Positions 1 through 9,283 are shown, counted from the first letter of the stretch. The stretch: 64,000 nt of DNA from Bact-08 sp964533215 (GCA_964533215.1 CAZHLJ010000001.1:434001-498000), one strand, 5' to 3'. Program-made: numbers and translations. The notes: a model not told the origin generated them from the letters alone.

Positions 1-1254
1 ACAGTGCGTGGTTCATATGGTAGCCAAGGTAATGTGGCCTCTCAGGCATATGCAGATCTTGTTACAAACATCGGCACAACCAATCCTATCAAGAAAGAGA
101 CATATCTTACAATAGTAGCTCCAAAAAACCCGGGTTTGAAATGGGAAAAGAACTATACCTCCAATATTGCTCTGGAAGCTGGATTCTTCAAGCGTAAATT
201 GATGTTTACCGTTGAGTATTATAATAAAAAAGGTGTAGATCTTCTTGGTAATAAGGAGGTCTCTGACGTGTCCGGATTTAATACAATTCAGGTAAACTGG
301 GCTTCCATGAGAAATAGGGGAATAGATTTCTCTTTAAGTTCCATAAATGTTGACAGCAAAAAATTCCGCTGGACAACCTCAATAAACGGAGGTTATAACA
401 ACAATAAGATTCTGGAAGTATATGCAAAACCGGGGGTAAATGATCTGACCAACGCATACAGGACTTCATATTCTTCAACAGCTGTTGTTGGCAAGCCTAT
501 TAATGGATTATGGTCTTATCAATATGCAGGTCTGAATTCCGAAGGCCGTGCTACATTCTATAATGGAAAGTACAAAACAGCAAACGGCAAAAATGTTCTT
601 GATGCTAATGGAAATCCGATCAAGCTTACAGTGTTGACAGGGATGACCGATGTAAAAGCTTTAAAATACGAAGGAACAACAATGCCTCCAGTCCAGATGA
701 GTTTTACAAATACATTCTCATACGACAAGCTTACGCTTTCCGCCATGTTTATTGGCTGCTTTGGAAATGTGATCCGGTTGCGCAATTTAACTGCCGACTA
801 TACAATGACCTTCCCTAGTCCAACTGTTAACCTTTCAAAAGAATTGGTCAACCGATGGAGAAATCCTGGAGATGAAACTTCTACAAATATCCCTAAATTC
901 GAGGTGGAAGATTACACAGAGGGTCTGTGGTACCCATCACCGGGTAATATCCAAATGTACAATGCCAGCGATTTAAGGACAGTAAAGGGGGATTTTGTCC
1001 GTTTGCAGAACGTTACGCTTAGCTATGATTTATACAACGAATTCCTTAGAAACAGGGGAATTCAGAATATAAGGATTGCTTTACAGGGTAATAATCTGTG
1101 TGTGTGGAATAATTCAAAATTAAAGGGTCAGGATCCTGAAGCAACAGGAGCTCAGATGAAATACAGTGCTACAAACAGTGCAAATGTTTCATTTGGTAAT
1201 ACATACCTACCTCTCTCACGTATGTATTCGGTCTCCCTTAATGTTCAATTCTAA
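1..1254 (+). CDS. SusC-like TonB-dependent outer membrane receptor, C-terminal part
   Basis: The reading frame is open from the first base, so the 5' part (signal peptide, carboxypeptidase-like domain, plug) lies upstream of the window. About 417 residues remain. They are rich in alternating aromatic and polar segments typical of outer membrane beta strands and end in a terminal phenylalanine (Val-Gln-Phe), the usual C-terminal signature of such barrels. A SusD/RagB gene follows after 15 bases, which is the standard SusC-SusD arrangement for uptake of glycans or peptides across the outer membrane. The substrate cannot be read from this fragment. Confidence is high for the family and low for the ligand. 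Confidence 0.92.
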   Translation, partial: TVRGSYGSQGNVASQAYADLVTNIGTTNPIKKETYLTIVAPKNPGLKWEKNYTSNIALEAGFFKRKLMFTVEYYNKKGVDLLGNKEVSDVSGFNTIQVNWASMRNRGIDFSLSSINVDSKKFRWTTSINGGYNNNKILEVYAKPGVNDLTNAYRTSYSSTAVVGKPINGLWSYQYAGLNSEGRATFYNGKYKTANGKNVLDANGNPIKLTVLTGMTDVKALKYEGTTMPPVQMSFTNTFSYDKLTLSAMFIGCFGNVIRLRNLTADYTMTFPSPTVNLSKELVNRWRNPGDETSTNIPKFEVEDYTEGLWYPSPGNIQMYNASDLRTVKGDFVRLQNVTLSYDLYNEFLRNRGIQNIRIALQGNNLCVWNNSKLKGQDPEATGAQMKYSATNSANVSFGNTYLPLSRMYSVSLNVQF

Positions 1255-1269
1255 AAAATATTTGTAATT

Positions 1270-2751
1270 ATGAAATTGCTTAAAAATATTTATGTCGCAC
1301 TGGCATTCGTTCTATTTGCGACCTCATGTAATGGTTTACTGGACGTAAAACCAGTGAACACTATGATTCCTACTACTGTCAAGGATTTTGAAGCCGTATT
1401 GCTGGGAGGATATCCAACTCAGGAATTTTTCATGAATACTGAGTTTATGACAGATAATGTATATGCCAATGGTCAGTCAATGCAGACATTATCGGCACAG
1501 TATGTTCCTTGGTTTACCTGGGCAGGATCCCACCAATTGGCAGGAACAACTTCAGATCCATATTGGAAACAATTATATAGATCTATCTTTTACTGTAATT
1601 CAATAATAGATGAGTTTGCAAAGAGGGTTCCTGTTCCGGAAGATGCAGAGCTTTTTGAGACAGTCTTAGGAGAGGCTTATGCTTTAAGGGCATTCAGCTA
1701 CTTCTATCTTGCCAATCTTTATGCCGATATATATTCTGCTGAAAATTTAAAAAAACCATGCGTACCTATGCCACTTACAGCTGTAGATGTTACTCAGAAC
1801 ACACAGAATAACGTAAGAGAGACAATTGAAACCGTATGGAACCAGATAATAAAGGATCTTGAGGTTGCAACTGGTAAATTGAATGGTAAACCGCATAAGT
1901 CAGAATTCAGGTTCGACTATTTTTCCACCAAGCTCTTTAAGGCCAGGGTTCATCTGTTTATGGGAAATTACAACGTCGCAATCGCAGATGCATCAGAAGT
2001 CTGTGCGATGAAAAAGCCATGGGATATGAATAATCTGAAAACATTGATAGATGCCGATGGAAATAAAATCTTCAGTGATGCCAGAGGCCTGATTGACACA
2101 GACTATAAGTCAGAGGTGTTGTTCACCCTTGGAGGAGGAACCAGTGGTGCCGGAGGTAATCCTTTTTATTGGTGGCAGACTTTGGTTAAGCCATCTCCGC
2201 AATTACTTTCACTTTATACAGCCAATGCATCCCAAAAAGATTACAGACGTTATATTTTTGAATCTTTTGCGGATTTGACCGATAATGAGGGGAAAAAAGT
2301 TGGCCCAACTATGTATTACATGTACTCATGGCAGCCATCCAGTGGGGTAAAGGCATATTATATAGGGTTAAAGGCTTCTGAGGCACTGCTGATCAGAGCC
2401 GAAGCTTATACAAGACTTGGAGGTAAAGACAACATGGCAATTGCCGATTTAAATGCCTTGCTTAAGTGTAGGATAAAAACGGAGGATTTTATCTCACTGC
2501 AGGTTGCAGATTTCACTCATGCACAGCTCCTTGACAAAGTGCTGCTTGAAAGACGTAAAGAGACTGCCTTTGATGGAGGTTTGCGTTGGTTTGACCTTCG
2601 CAGGCTTGGGAAACCGGCCATCACTCACGAATTTATTTCGAATAACGTGGCAACCAACTATACTCTTAATCAGGGAGATCTGAGGTATGTACTGCAGATT
2701 CCCCTTTCCGAGATAATCAACAGCCCGGATATGGAGCAGAATCCAAGATAA
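1270..2751 (+). CDS. SusD/RagB family surface lipoprotein
   Basis: A 493-residue protein with a signal peptide ending in a lipobox (Phe-Ala-Thr-Ser-Cys, Cys20), so it should be a lipoprotein at the outer membrane. SusD proteins form a lid on the SusC barrel and bind the incoming substrate. Family hallmarks are visible: an early helix-rich segment with GEAYALRAFSYFYLANLYAD, and a C-terminal part with a LLERRKETAFDGGLRWFDLR-type segment followed by PLSEIINSPDMEQNP. It lies 15 bases downstream of the SusC gene and is surely co-transcribed with it. No nearby glycoside hydrolase or peptidase in the window reveals the substrate. Confidence 0.93.
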   Translation: MKLLKNIYVALAFVLFATSCNGLLDVKPVNTMIPTTVKDFEAVLLGGYPTQEFFMNTEFMTDNVYANGQSMQTLSAQYVPWFTWAGSHQLAGTTSDPYWKQLYRSIFYCNSIIDEFAKRVPVPEDAELFETVLGEAYALRAFSYFYLANLYADIYSAENLKKPCVPMPLTAVDVTQNTQNNVRETIETVWNQIIKDLEVATGKLNGKPHKSEFRFDYFSTKLFKARVHLFMGNYNVAIADASEVCAMKKPWDMNNLKTLIDADGNKIFSDARGLIDTDYKSEVLFTLGGGTSGAGGNPFYWWQTLVKPSPQLLSLYTANASQKDYRRYIFESFADLTDNEGKKVGPTMYYMYSWQPSSGVKAYYIGLKASEALLIRAEAYTRLGGKDNMAIADLNALLKCRIKTEDFISLQVADFTHAQLLDKVLLERRKETAFDGGLRWFDLRRLGKPAITHEFISNNVATNYTLNQGDLRYVLQIPLSEIINSPDMEQNPR

Positions 2752-2774
2752 TTACAATTTAAAGCTTAAAGATT

Positions 2775-3701
2775 ATGTTAAAGAAATATATATTAATCAT
2801 TGGAATTGTCTCATTATTTCTCTCATGTAGCAAGGAGGAAATACTGACCTCTTCAGATAAATTCGGGATAGTTGAAATATTTGAGCCGGGAAGCGATGCA
2901 CCCCAGGTTGTTAAAGACTTGTTCCGGCAATATGGTGTGTGGGTTAGGATGGATTGGAAAGATGATGCCACAGTGAAGAATGCTTTCCTAAGTAAAGATT
3001 TGTATAACAGATATCCTGTTTTGAAGGTTGACGCCGATAAACAAGCATCGGCATATACATACATCACAGTGTTCCTGAATCAGGTTCCAGCCGGTTTTGT
3101 TAAAAAGAATTTTCCATTGGAGATTTTCGTCGTAAAGAAATATGGCTATCCTTGGTCGCCATCTTCAATACAGTCATTTGGACGCTCTAGGTTGCTTATC
3201 AACTGGCCTAATACCACATATAAAGCATTACCGGAAGTTAAAGAACCGTTGTATCATTTCTATCAGGATACTGTACTCGCATCGGCTATGTGGGGACAAA
3301 TGGCTGGCATTCTAGCACAAAGAGTCGAACCGATAAAGAGCTTCATTACTGTAGGAACTCCATACGATGAGGGGGAGGCAATTGATAAAATATACGATGA
3401 CTATTATACGGATTACGATAGTGATAAAAAAGACCGACGCTTAAAAGAACTTGCTGATGCTGGAGGCTTTATTGAAGGATCTGGATCCCGTTCTTTCAGA
3501 ACTGACCTGGGACAGTGGATTGCAGAAATCGCTACCTCTTCATATCAGGAGATGAATGACAAGTACCTGAAGGGCAGTCTTAAACATCAGCTAAAGTATG
3601 AGGCTGTGGTTGAATACTTTAAAACACAAGGTTGGGATATTCAGGCAACTGGAAACAATTTCTCCAAAATGAAAAAAGAACACCCTTATCCAGCCGATTA
3701 A
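2775..3701 (+). CDS. SusCD-associated lipoprotein resembling zinc metallohydrolase lipoproteins, HExxH lost
   Basis: A 308-residue lipoprotein (lipobox Leu-Phe-Leu-Ser-Cys, Cys18), 23 bases after SusD. Its overall pattern resembles the Bacteroidota 'substrate import-associated zinc metallohydrolase lipoprotein' family, which is usually encoded next to SusC/SusD. In that family a HEFxHILxQ-like helix carries HExxH. Here the corresponding stretch appears to be GQMAGILAQ (residues 174-182), so both histidines and the glutamate are absent. The later GGFIEGSGSRSFRTDLGQW segment (230-248) looks like the family's post-helix region. My inference is a non-catalytic binding protein derived from a peptidase. 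The family call rests on pattern recognition, so it is moderate. Confidence 0.55.
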   Translation: MLKKYILIIGIVSLFLSCSKEEILTSSDKFGIVEIFEPGSDAPQVVKDLFRQYGVWVRMDWKDDATVKNAFLSKDLYNRYPVLKVDADKQASAYTYITVFLNQVPAGFVKKNFPLEIFVVKKYGYPWSPSSIQSFGRSRLLINWPNTTYKALPEVKEPLYHFYQDTVLASAMWGQMAGILAQRVEPIKSFITVGTPYDEGEAIDKIYDDYYTDYDSDKKDRRLKELADAGGFIEGSGSRSFRTDLGQWIAEIATSSYQEMNDKYLKGSLKHQLKYEAVVEYFKTQGWDIQATGNNFSKMKKEHPYPAD

Positions 3702-3720
3702 TATTTCACCAAACCTATTG

Positions 3721-4443
3721 TTAAAGGTTGCATCCCATTTTGGGTGCAGCCTTTTTTCTGACATATTCTGCTTCAAACCCTATTACAACAGGGTCTGCTG
3801 AATGAAGGTTTATCTTGAACAGCTCCGTCTCGGGAATATTGTACAGGTGTTTCAATATCTCTCTTAAACAGTTTCCGTGGGCAACAACGAGAATAGTGTC
3901 GCAATTATCGAGAGATGGGAGAATGTTGCTTTCCCAGTATGGAATTACTCTTCTGGATAGCTCCTCATATGATTCAGCAAGAGGGAGCAGCTCACGCGGG
4001 ACATCTTTGTACATATCATCGTTGCGGGGATTACGGAGGTCATCATCAGCGAGAGGCGGAGGAGGACAGTTGTAGCTCCCAAGCCACAATCCGGCAGATG
4101 TTTTGCCGTAAATTTCTTCCACCTCTCTGCGGTACAGGCCCTGCAACTGACCATAATGATTCTCGTTCAGTCTCCAGCTTCTCTCAACCTCAATATCTGT
4201 CTGACCACAATCTTTCAGGATTATCCTAAGAGTATGGTTTGCCCTTTTTAAAAATGAGGTATATGCTTTGTCAAAGTGGAAGCCGTTTCTTATAAAGAAA
4301 CCGGCTGCATGGTGGGCTTCATCCATACCCTTGTCGGTCAAATCTATGTCAGTCCATCCGGTCAGCCTATTGTCGCGGTTCCACTGGCTCTCGCCGTGTC
4401 TGAGTAAGACAATACGTTTTTTTTCTGAGTAGGTTTGACCCAT
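3721..4443 (-). CDS. gpmA: 2,3-bisphosphoglycerate-dependent phosphoglycerate mutase
   Basis: A 240-residue cytosolic enzyme that interconverts 3- and 2-phosphoglycerate in glycolysis and gluconeogenesis. The histidine phosphatase signature LLRHGESQWN gives the phosphorylated His16. NRLTGWTDIDLT and a second catalytic VVAHGNCLRE motif follow, and the length is normal for the dPGM family. The start codon is only 4 bases after the cobC stop codon, and both lie on the minus strand, so gpmA appears to be the last cistron of the cobalamin operon. Its 3' end contains the terminator of the opposing SusCD operon. Confidence 0.93.
   Translation of the reverse strand: MGQTYSEKKRIVLLRHGESQWNRDNRLTGWTDIDLTDKGMDEAHHAAGFFIRNGFHFDKAYTSFLKRANHTLRIILKDCGQTDIEVERSWRLNENHYGQLQGLYRREVEEIYGKTSAGLWLGSYNCPPPPLADDDLRNPRNDDMYKDVPRELLPLAESYEELSRRVIPYWESNILPSLDNCDTILVVAHGNCLREILKHLYNIPETELFKINLHSADPVVIGFEAEYVRKKAAPKMGCNL
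3723..3757 (+). terminator. Rho-independent terminator of the SusCD operon
   Basis: AAAGGTTGCATCC pairs with GGGTGCAGCCTTT (about 13 pairs, two of them G-T) across a short loop and is followed by six T. It lies inside the last codons of the convergent gpmA gene, so the terminator is embedded in coding sequence. Read on the minus strand the T-run is weak, so it mainly serves the plus strand. Confidence 0.75.
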
Positions 4444-4447
4444 TTTT

Positions 4448-4969
4448 CTATAATGTAATTTTTGTCACTGACCCAAAATCAGGGGAATCCTTAAATGCAT
4501 CCTGAAAGGTCACCAGACCGGCATATATTTTTGCGCATATTATTACTCCTCCATGTGTGAAAGCCAGAATCCTTCCCTCGCTATTATGGATGCCAGATAA
4601 AAAGAGAGCAACTCTTTTGTACAGCTCTATGAATGACTCTCCATTGGTGGCAGGAGTTTCCAGCCAGTCGGCATACCATTGTTCAAGGCGGCTGTCCCTG
4701 ATATTGTCCCATTGCTGCATCTCCCAGTCACCGAAATTGCTCTCCGTCAGCCTCCTGTCAATGATTGGAGTGAATTTGCAGAATTGAGCAAGGGCCAGAC
4801 ATCTGGAGGATGGACTTGAGTAGACCCTGTCAAAAACAATGGTCGATAACTGACTGTGAACGGCAGCAGCCTCTTCTGGGAAACTCTCTTTCAAAGGTAC
4901 GTCTGTATGTCCATAGCAAACCCCCTTGGGAACATCTACTGAGGTATGTCTGACCAAAAAAAGTTCCAT
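4448..4969 (-). CDS. cobC: Alpha-ribazole phosphatase
   Basis: A 173-residue histidine phosphatase superfamily protein. In cobalamin assembly CobC removes phosphate from alpha-ribazole 5'-phosphate (or from adenosylcobalamin phosphate). MELFLVRHTSVD places the nucleophile at His8, and CYGHTDVPL and a late FTHGGVI motif match the family. I chose the ATG at 4969 because it overlaps the cobS stop by one base (TAATG), a coupling arrangement seen throughout this operon. An upstream extension to 5032 would run into cobS and precede the family's normal N-terminus. Confidence 0.88.
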   Translation of the reverse strand: MELFLVRHTSVDVPKGVCYGHTDVPLKESFPEEAAAVHSQLSTIVFDRVYSSPSSRCLALAQFCKFTPIIDRRLTESNFGDWEMQQWDNIRDSRLEQWYADWLETPATNGESFIELYKRVALFLSGIHNSEGRILAFTHGGVIICAKIYAGLVTFQDAFKDSPDFGSVTKITL

Positions 4970-5733
4970 TATAAACGACCTCCTGAATAAGAATATATTA
5001 TAACTACTGCCAAATAGAAAACAAGTTCGCAAAGCAGGAATAGAGCTCCGCAGCAGTCCCCTGAATATCCGCCTATTTTTCTCTTCATAAACTTAGTGAA
5101 AAGTAAAAAGAGAATGACTGAGACCGCTGCAGCAATAAAATAATGGTAGCCCATCCAGAACATCATCAGTGTTGCTGAAACTATCAGCCCAAGTAAAATT
5201 GTTATGATAGTGCTGCGGTTGTATATTACTTTGATTTTACTCTCCTCCTCTTTTCTGACATAATTTAGCCTTAAAGTGATAAAAGAGGCTATATACTTAC
5301 AGATTGGATCGCCCGCCAAAATTGCACAACATGCAAGTTCCACCGGCAAAGAGGTTAAAAGAGATGAGAGAAATGCAAAGTAAATAATCAAGGAGATAAC
5401 ACCATAAGAACCAATATGGGAGTCCTTCATGATTGCCAGAATCTGTTCCTTTGATTTACCTCCTCCAAAGCCATCGAAGAAATCTGCCAGCCCGTCTTCG
5501 TGAAGTGCCCCTGTAAGCAATAACCTGCTTGTTATTGCGAAGATTACGGCGACAGATACCGGAAGGAATTGAGCACAAATCCATAGTGAGCCTGCCATTA
5601 CGGATGATGTGAGTAAACCAGCCAGTACCCAGTAGCCTACAATGTCTTTAAAGTACTCTTTGGGAACATTCACTATCTTCCAGAAAGGAAGACGAGTGAA
5701 GAACATGAGGGCAGCAAGAAAACGATACATCAT
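4969..5733 (-). CDS. cobS: Adenosylcobinamide-GDP ribazoletransferase (cobalamin synthase)
   Basis: An integral membrane enzyme of about 254 residues that joins adenosylcobinamide-GDP with alpha-ribazole in the last step of the lower-ligand pathway. MMYRFLAALMFFTRLPFW at the N-terminus, ALHEDGLADFFDGFGGG, and several hydrophobic helices are family hallmarks. I chose the tandem ATGs at 5733/5730, which come just after the cobT stop (5737-5735). A TTG at 5757 would give a longer form overlapping cobT. The 3' end overlaps the cobC start by one base. Confidence 0.92.
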   Translation of the reverse strand: MMYRFLAALMFFTRLPFWKIVNVPKEYFKDIVGYWVLAGLLTSSVMAGSLWICAQFLPVSVAVIFAITSRLLLTGALHEDGLADFFDGFGGGKSKEQILAIMKDSHIGSYGVISLIIYFAFLSSLLTSLPVELACCAILAGDPICKYIASFITLRLNYVRKEEESKIKVIYNRSTIITILLGLIVSATLMMFWMGYHYFIAAAVSVILFLLFTKFMKRKIGGYSGDCCGALFLLCELVFYLAVVIIYSYSGGRL

Positions 5734-5734
5734 G

Positions 5735-6772
5735 TTAAAAATATTTCGTGACAGCAATCTTGTCGAATGAGTTCATCTCATTTATCATTCTCACTGCAGA
5801 TTCCACAATCGGATAGGCACAGACAGCTCCAGAACCTTCGCCAAGGCGTAGACCTAGATAGAGAAGAGGATTGGCATCAAGATATTTCAACAAAAGTCTG
5901 TGCCCGGATTCATCACCTTGGTGACCATAGATTGCATAGTCCAGTACATCGGGATACAATCTTGAGGCGGCAAGTATGCAGTTAGTCATGATAAACCCGT
6001 CAATAAGTATAGCCATATGTAACTCTGCTGCTCTAAGCATTCCGCCGATGGCCATCACCATTTCATAACCGCCAAAATAGGATATTATATCCAAGGCTGA
6101 ATTGTCGCCCTTGTAATTATCCACACATTGTTTGAGTATATTGTATTTCCTCAGCACCCCGGCATTATCCAGTCCGCTGCCTGCGCCTACGCACTCTTTG
6201 AGAGGAGTGGCTGTAAACAAGCTCATCCAGATGGCGGAAGGAGAGGTGTTCGCTATACCCATTTCGCCGAAGCTTATGATATTGCAGCCATCATTATGGC
6301 AATCGGTAACAACTCCCGCCCCGCGTTCCAAGGCCAGTTCCATCTCCTCTCTTGTCATAGCTGCCTCATGCAGAAAGTTACGCGTACCTTTCCGTATCTT
6401 CAGGTCTACCAGGCCGGGAGTAGGAGGGAAGTCGTATTTGACGCCGGAGTCTATGACTTTTATCTTGAAATTGTGCTGTCTGCACAAAAAATTAATACCT
6501 GCACCACCAGTGAGAAAGTTGGCAATCATCTGGTAAGTTACCTCTTGAGGAGAGAAACTTACCCCCTCGTCTGCGATACCGTGGTCGGCAGCAAAGACAA
6601 TATTGTATGGATTGCTGAGCTTAGGCTCCAAGGTTTGTTGGATGGACCCCAGTTGTAAGGCAATCTCTTCTAGAGTGCCAAGTGATCCCTTAGGTTTAGT
6701 GAGATTGTCAATATTTTTCCGTAAAGCAATACGGATGGAATCGTTTGGTTTACTGATGTTAAACGCTATCAT
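5735..6772 (-). CDS. cobT: Nicotinate-nucleotide-dimethylbenzimidazole phosphoribosyltransferase
   Basis: A 345-residue cytosolic enzyme that makes alpha-ribazole phosphate from a benzimidazole-type base and nicotinate mononucleotide. LTKPKGSLGTLEEIALQL at the N-terminus, FAADHGIADEGVS, FGEMGIANTSPSA (168-180) and LRLGEGSGAV with the catalytic Glu at 312 all match the family and its usual length. Its stop codon is 1 base before the cobS ATG, and it starts 12 bases after the cobU stop. No bluB or other gene for making the lower ligand is in this window, so the base may be imported. Confidence 0.95.
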   Translation of the reverse strand: MIAFNISKPNDSIRIALRKNIDNLTKPKGSLGTLEEIALQLGSIQQTLEPKLSNPYNIVFAADHGIADEGVSFSPQEVTYQMIANFLTGGAGINFLCRQHNFKIKVIDSGVKYDFPPTPGLVDLKIRKGTRNFLHEAAMTREEMELALERGAGVVTDCHNDGCNIISFGEMGIANTSPSAIWMSLFTATPLKECVGAGSGLDNAGVLRKYNILKQCVDNYKGDNSALDIISYFGGYEMVMAIGGMLRAAELHMAILIDGFIMTNCILAASRLYPDVLDYAIYGHQGDESGHRLLLKYLDANPLLYLGLRLGEGSGAVCAYPIVESAVRMINEMNSFDKIAVTKYF

Positions 6773-6784
6773 AATGTGTTTTGT

Positions 6785-7294
6785 TTATTTTATTTTAACA
6801 GGAATGCCGGAAGTCATAAAGAATACCTCATTTGCCTTGCCTGCAATATATTGGTTAAGCCAGCCTTGCAGGTCAGAGAATTTTCTTTGGACTATGTTTT
6901 CAGAAGTGCCGCCAAGGCCTATTTCGTTGGAAACAAATATGAAATGAGCATCCTGTGAGGTGAATTTGTCGAACTCACTCTTTAATGCTTCAAGAGACAC
7001 ATCTACATCGGAACCGAAATCGAAGAAAAAATTTGTAGCCCACAGAGTGACGCAATCAATTACTATCACTTTACCTGGGAGCTCATTTTTGCTCAGGAAT
7101 TTCTCTTCCTCAATGTTCATCCACATTTTTCCCCGGTCAGCCTTATGTCTTTTGACCCTTTCCATGAACTCTTCGTCCCAGATTCTGGATGTGGCAATAT
7201 AGACCGGATTTTCGCTCAAAGAGAGTGCAAGCTTCTGTGCATACGAGCTTTTCCCAGATCGTTGTCCACCTGTTATTAAGGTTATCTTAGACAT
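6785..7294 (-). CDS. cobU: Adenosylcobinamide kinase / adenosylcobinamide-phosphate guanylyltransferase
   Basis: A 169-residue bifunctional enzyme that phosphorylates adenosylcobinamide and then activates it with GTP to adenosylcobinamide-GDP. The P-loop TGGQRSGKSSYAQ (residues 8-20) has the CobU-specific GGxRSGKS form. YIATSRIWDEEFMERVKRHK contains the RhxxHkxxR guanylylation segment, with His50 as the likely guanylylated residue by family analogy. VSNEIGLGG later in the protein fits the family. It overlaps the end of cbiB by 8 bases, which implies coupled translation. Confidence 0.94.
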   Translation of the reverse strand: MSKITLITGGQRSGKSSYAQKLALSLSENPVYIATSRIWDEEFMERVKRHKADRGKMWMNIEEEKFLSKNELPGKVIVIDCVTLWATNFFFDFGSDVDVSLEALKSEFDKFTSQDAHFIFVSNEIGLGGTSENIVQRKFSDLQGWLNQYIAGKANEVFFMTSGIPVKIK

Positions 7295-8243
7295 AATATG
7301 CTATAATTAAGTTCGCGGTAACAATCATTATAATCATCAGAACTTCAGTTCTTCTGTTGACGTATATTGCTTTTGACAGCTCCTCCTTCCCAAAGGGCTT
7401 ATCCACTTCGCCAATAAACGGCTTGTTTACAAGTTCTCCAAAATAGTATGCAGGACCTCCGAAACGGCAGCCAAGGATTGCGGCCAGAGCAGATTCGGGA
7501 TGGCCTGAGTTTGGACTGTTATGGCAGACACAATATTTTCTGACGAAAGAGAACGACTCAGCGAATGGTGCCGGCTTAAGGTTTCTTCCGACAATCAGCA
7601 TCAGAAGAGCCGTAAGTCTTGCCGGAATATAGTTTGCTACATCGTCCATCTTTGCAGCAATTCGTCCAAAGAGAATGTAACGTTTGTTCTTGTATCCGAC
7701 CATTGAGTCAAGAGTATTGATCATTTTATAGGCAACCATGCCGGGAGTCCCCAGAACCAGATACCAGAAGAGAGGAGCAATTACACCGTCGCTAAGGTTT
7801 TCTGCAAGAGTCTCTAAAGCAGCTTTTTTAACCTGCTGTGCTGAGAGGCCGGATGTATCCCTGCCGACTATCCTTGAAACCTGGCGTCTTCCTTCTTCCA
7901 GAGACCTGTCTGCTGCTGCAAATACCTCCTTTACCTCTTTGATGAGAGTTTTCCCAGACAAGCAGAAGAAAATGAGGATTGTGGATATAAGGATGTACCA
8001 ACCGGAACCTAAAAAAATCGAGAGTAGATACCAAGTGACAAAATAGGTAATAGTTACCAGCGAAATTGTAAGTACCGTCCCTTTGAAAAGACGATGCTTG
8101 CCTTTGTTGAGATGCCTCTCGGAAATAGATATTAGTTTTCCAAACCCCACAACCGGATGTGGCAATGACTCAGGGTCTCCCAAGACTTTGTCCAGAATCC
8201 ATCCGCACAAAAGTGGTAAAATTATATATAATGTTCTGTCCAA
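7287..8243 (-). CDS. cbiB: Adenosylcobinamide-phosphate synthase, membrane protein
   Basis: A 318-residue membrane protein of the CbiB/CobD family, which attaches the aminopropanol (or its phosphate) to adenosylcobyric acid. It begins with a hydrophobic segment followed by LDKVLGDPESLPHPVVGFG and carries NSPNSGHPESALAAILGCRF, both diagnostic. No in-frame ATG exists near the expected start. TTG at 8243 is the best start, and it overlaps the end of the upstream decarboxylase gene by 22 bases. The 3' end overlaps cobU by 8 bases. Confidence 0.9.
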   Translation of the reverse strand: MDRTLYIILPLLCGWILDKVLGDPESLPHPVVGFGKLISISERHLNKGKHRLFKGTVLTISLVTITYFVTWYLLSIFLGSGWYILISTILIFFCLSGKTLIKEVKEVFAAADRSLEEGRRQVSRIVGRDTSGLSAQQVKKAALETLAENLSDGVIAPLFWYLVLGTPGMVAYKMINTLDSMVGYKNKRYILFGRIAAKMDDVANYIPARLTALLMLIVGRNLKPAPFAESFSFVRKYCVCHNSPNSGHPESALAAILGCRFGGPAYYFGELVNKPFIGEVDKPFGKEELSKAIYVNRRTEVLMIIMIVTANLIIAYYV

Positions 8244-9283
8244 TATTTTATTGCATTTATTAATCTGTCGTTCTCATCTTTGAGTTGGGTGGCAATCCTG
8301 AAATATATGTTGTCCAGCCCCTGGAAATTTGAGGCATCCCTTATCAGCAGCCCATGTTCTTCAATCAAATAGTTTTTAAGCTCTGTTGCAGTTCCTCTTA
8401 CTCCGTTAATTTTCTTGCCATCCAGCCTGCACAGAAAATAGTGAGTTTTTGTCGGCAGAGCGGTAATGCCTTCTATCTCATTCAGACTCCCCCTGAACCT
8501 CTCTGTTTCGCATAGCAACTCTTCCAAATTGAGTGAGGGCTGAGTGGAGCCGAGAAGATATTTTCCTGCTTCCAATGCCAAAGCGTTTACCGACCAAGGC
8601 ATACAATGTTTTCTAAGTATGGGTGTAAGCTCATTGTTAGCGACTATATATCCGATTCTAAGTCCGGGGATTGCGTATCTCTTTGTAAGAGAGTGAATGG
8701 TTATGACATTGGAGAGTGAGCAGGTTCTGCTGTGCGAAAAATGTTGAGAGAGCGAGAAGCTCTCGTAGGATTGGTCAATCACAAATAGCTTGTCCGGCAT
8801 GCTAGTGGCTGCTCTCTCCAACAAATCGTTTCCAATGACCGATCCTGTGGGGTTATTAGGATTGCATATCCATACTATTTCGTCAACTCCTCCGGTGGAT
8901 TCATTATAAGAGTCCCTTATCTCATCCAAGGTTTTGACCTGTCTTACATTGTGGCCGTAGAGAGTGCAGGCATCGTTGTATTCACTGAAGGTTGGTGATA
9001 GGATGTAGCTGTACTTTCTATCAAATGCCCGGGCAATAATATATATGGCCTCTGTTGCTCCATTTGTGACAATAACCTCATTCTTGGAAATGTCATTCTG
9101 GAGAGAAACTATTTCTGCAAGAGAGCTGCCATCAGGCTCAGGATATGAGTATATGGCAGGAAAAGAACCTGTCAGATGATTTTCCAGCCCATTGTGGTCT
9201 ATATGAGAATAGACGTTAGAGCTGAAATTGATATCTATTTTACGATTATATCTGTATGAATCGTCTCCGTGTCCATGTATCAT
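8222..9283 (-). CDS. cobD: Threonine-phosphate decarboxylase (PLP-dependent, CobD type)
   Basis: A 353-residue fold-type I PLP enzyme. It starts MIHGHGDDSYRYNRKIDINF, the usual N-terminus of L-threonine-O-3-phosphate decarboxylases that supply (R)-1-amino-2-propanol phosphate for the nucleotide loop. VTNGATEAIY binds PLP phosphate, CNPNNPTG follows, and HSLTKRYAIPGLRIGY places the Schiff-base lysine at 201. Its position between cobQ and cbiB supports this role over a histidinol-phosphate aminotransferase, which is the main sequence alternative. It overlaps cobQ by 4 bases (ATGA). Confidence 0.9.
   Translation of the reverse strand: MIHGHGDDSYRYNRKIDINFSSNVYSHIDHNGLENHLTGSFPAIYSYPEPDGSSLAEIVSLQNDISKNEVIVTNGATEAIYIIARAFDRKYSYILSPTFSEYNDACTLYGHNVRQVKTLDEIRDSYNESTGGVDEIVWICNPNNPTGSVIGNDLLERAATSMPDKLFVIDQSYESFSLSQHFSHSRTCSLSNVITIHSLTKRYAIPGLRIGYIVANNELTPILRKHCMPWSVNALALEAGKYLLGSTQPSLNLEELLCETERFRGSLNEIEGITALPTKTHYFLCRLDGKKINGVRGTATELKNYLIEEHGLLIRDASNFQGLDNIYFRIATQLKDENDRLINAIKYWTEHYI

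Noticed and set aside
1..3701. Assigning a substrate to the SusC/SusD operon
   Set aside because: No glycosidase, sulfatase or active peptidase gene is seen with it, and the 5' part lies outside the window.
3815..4229. Plus-strand frames opposite gpmA
   Set aside because: They are shadows of a clear, conserved gene on the other strand with biased codon positions.
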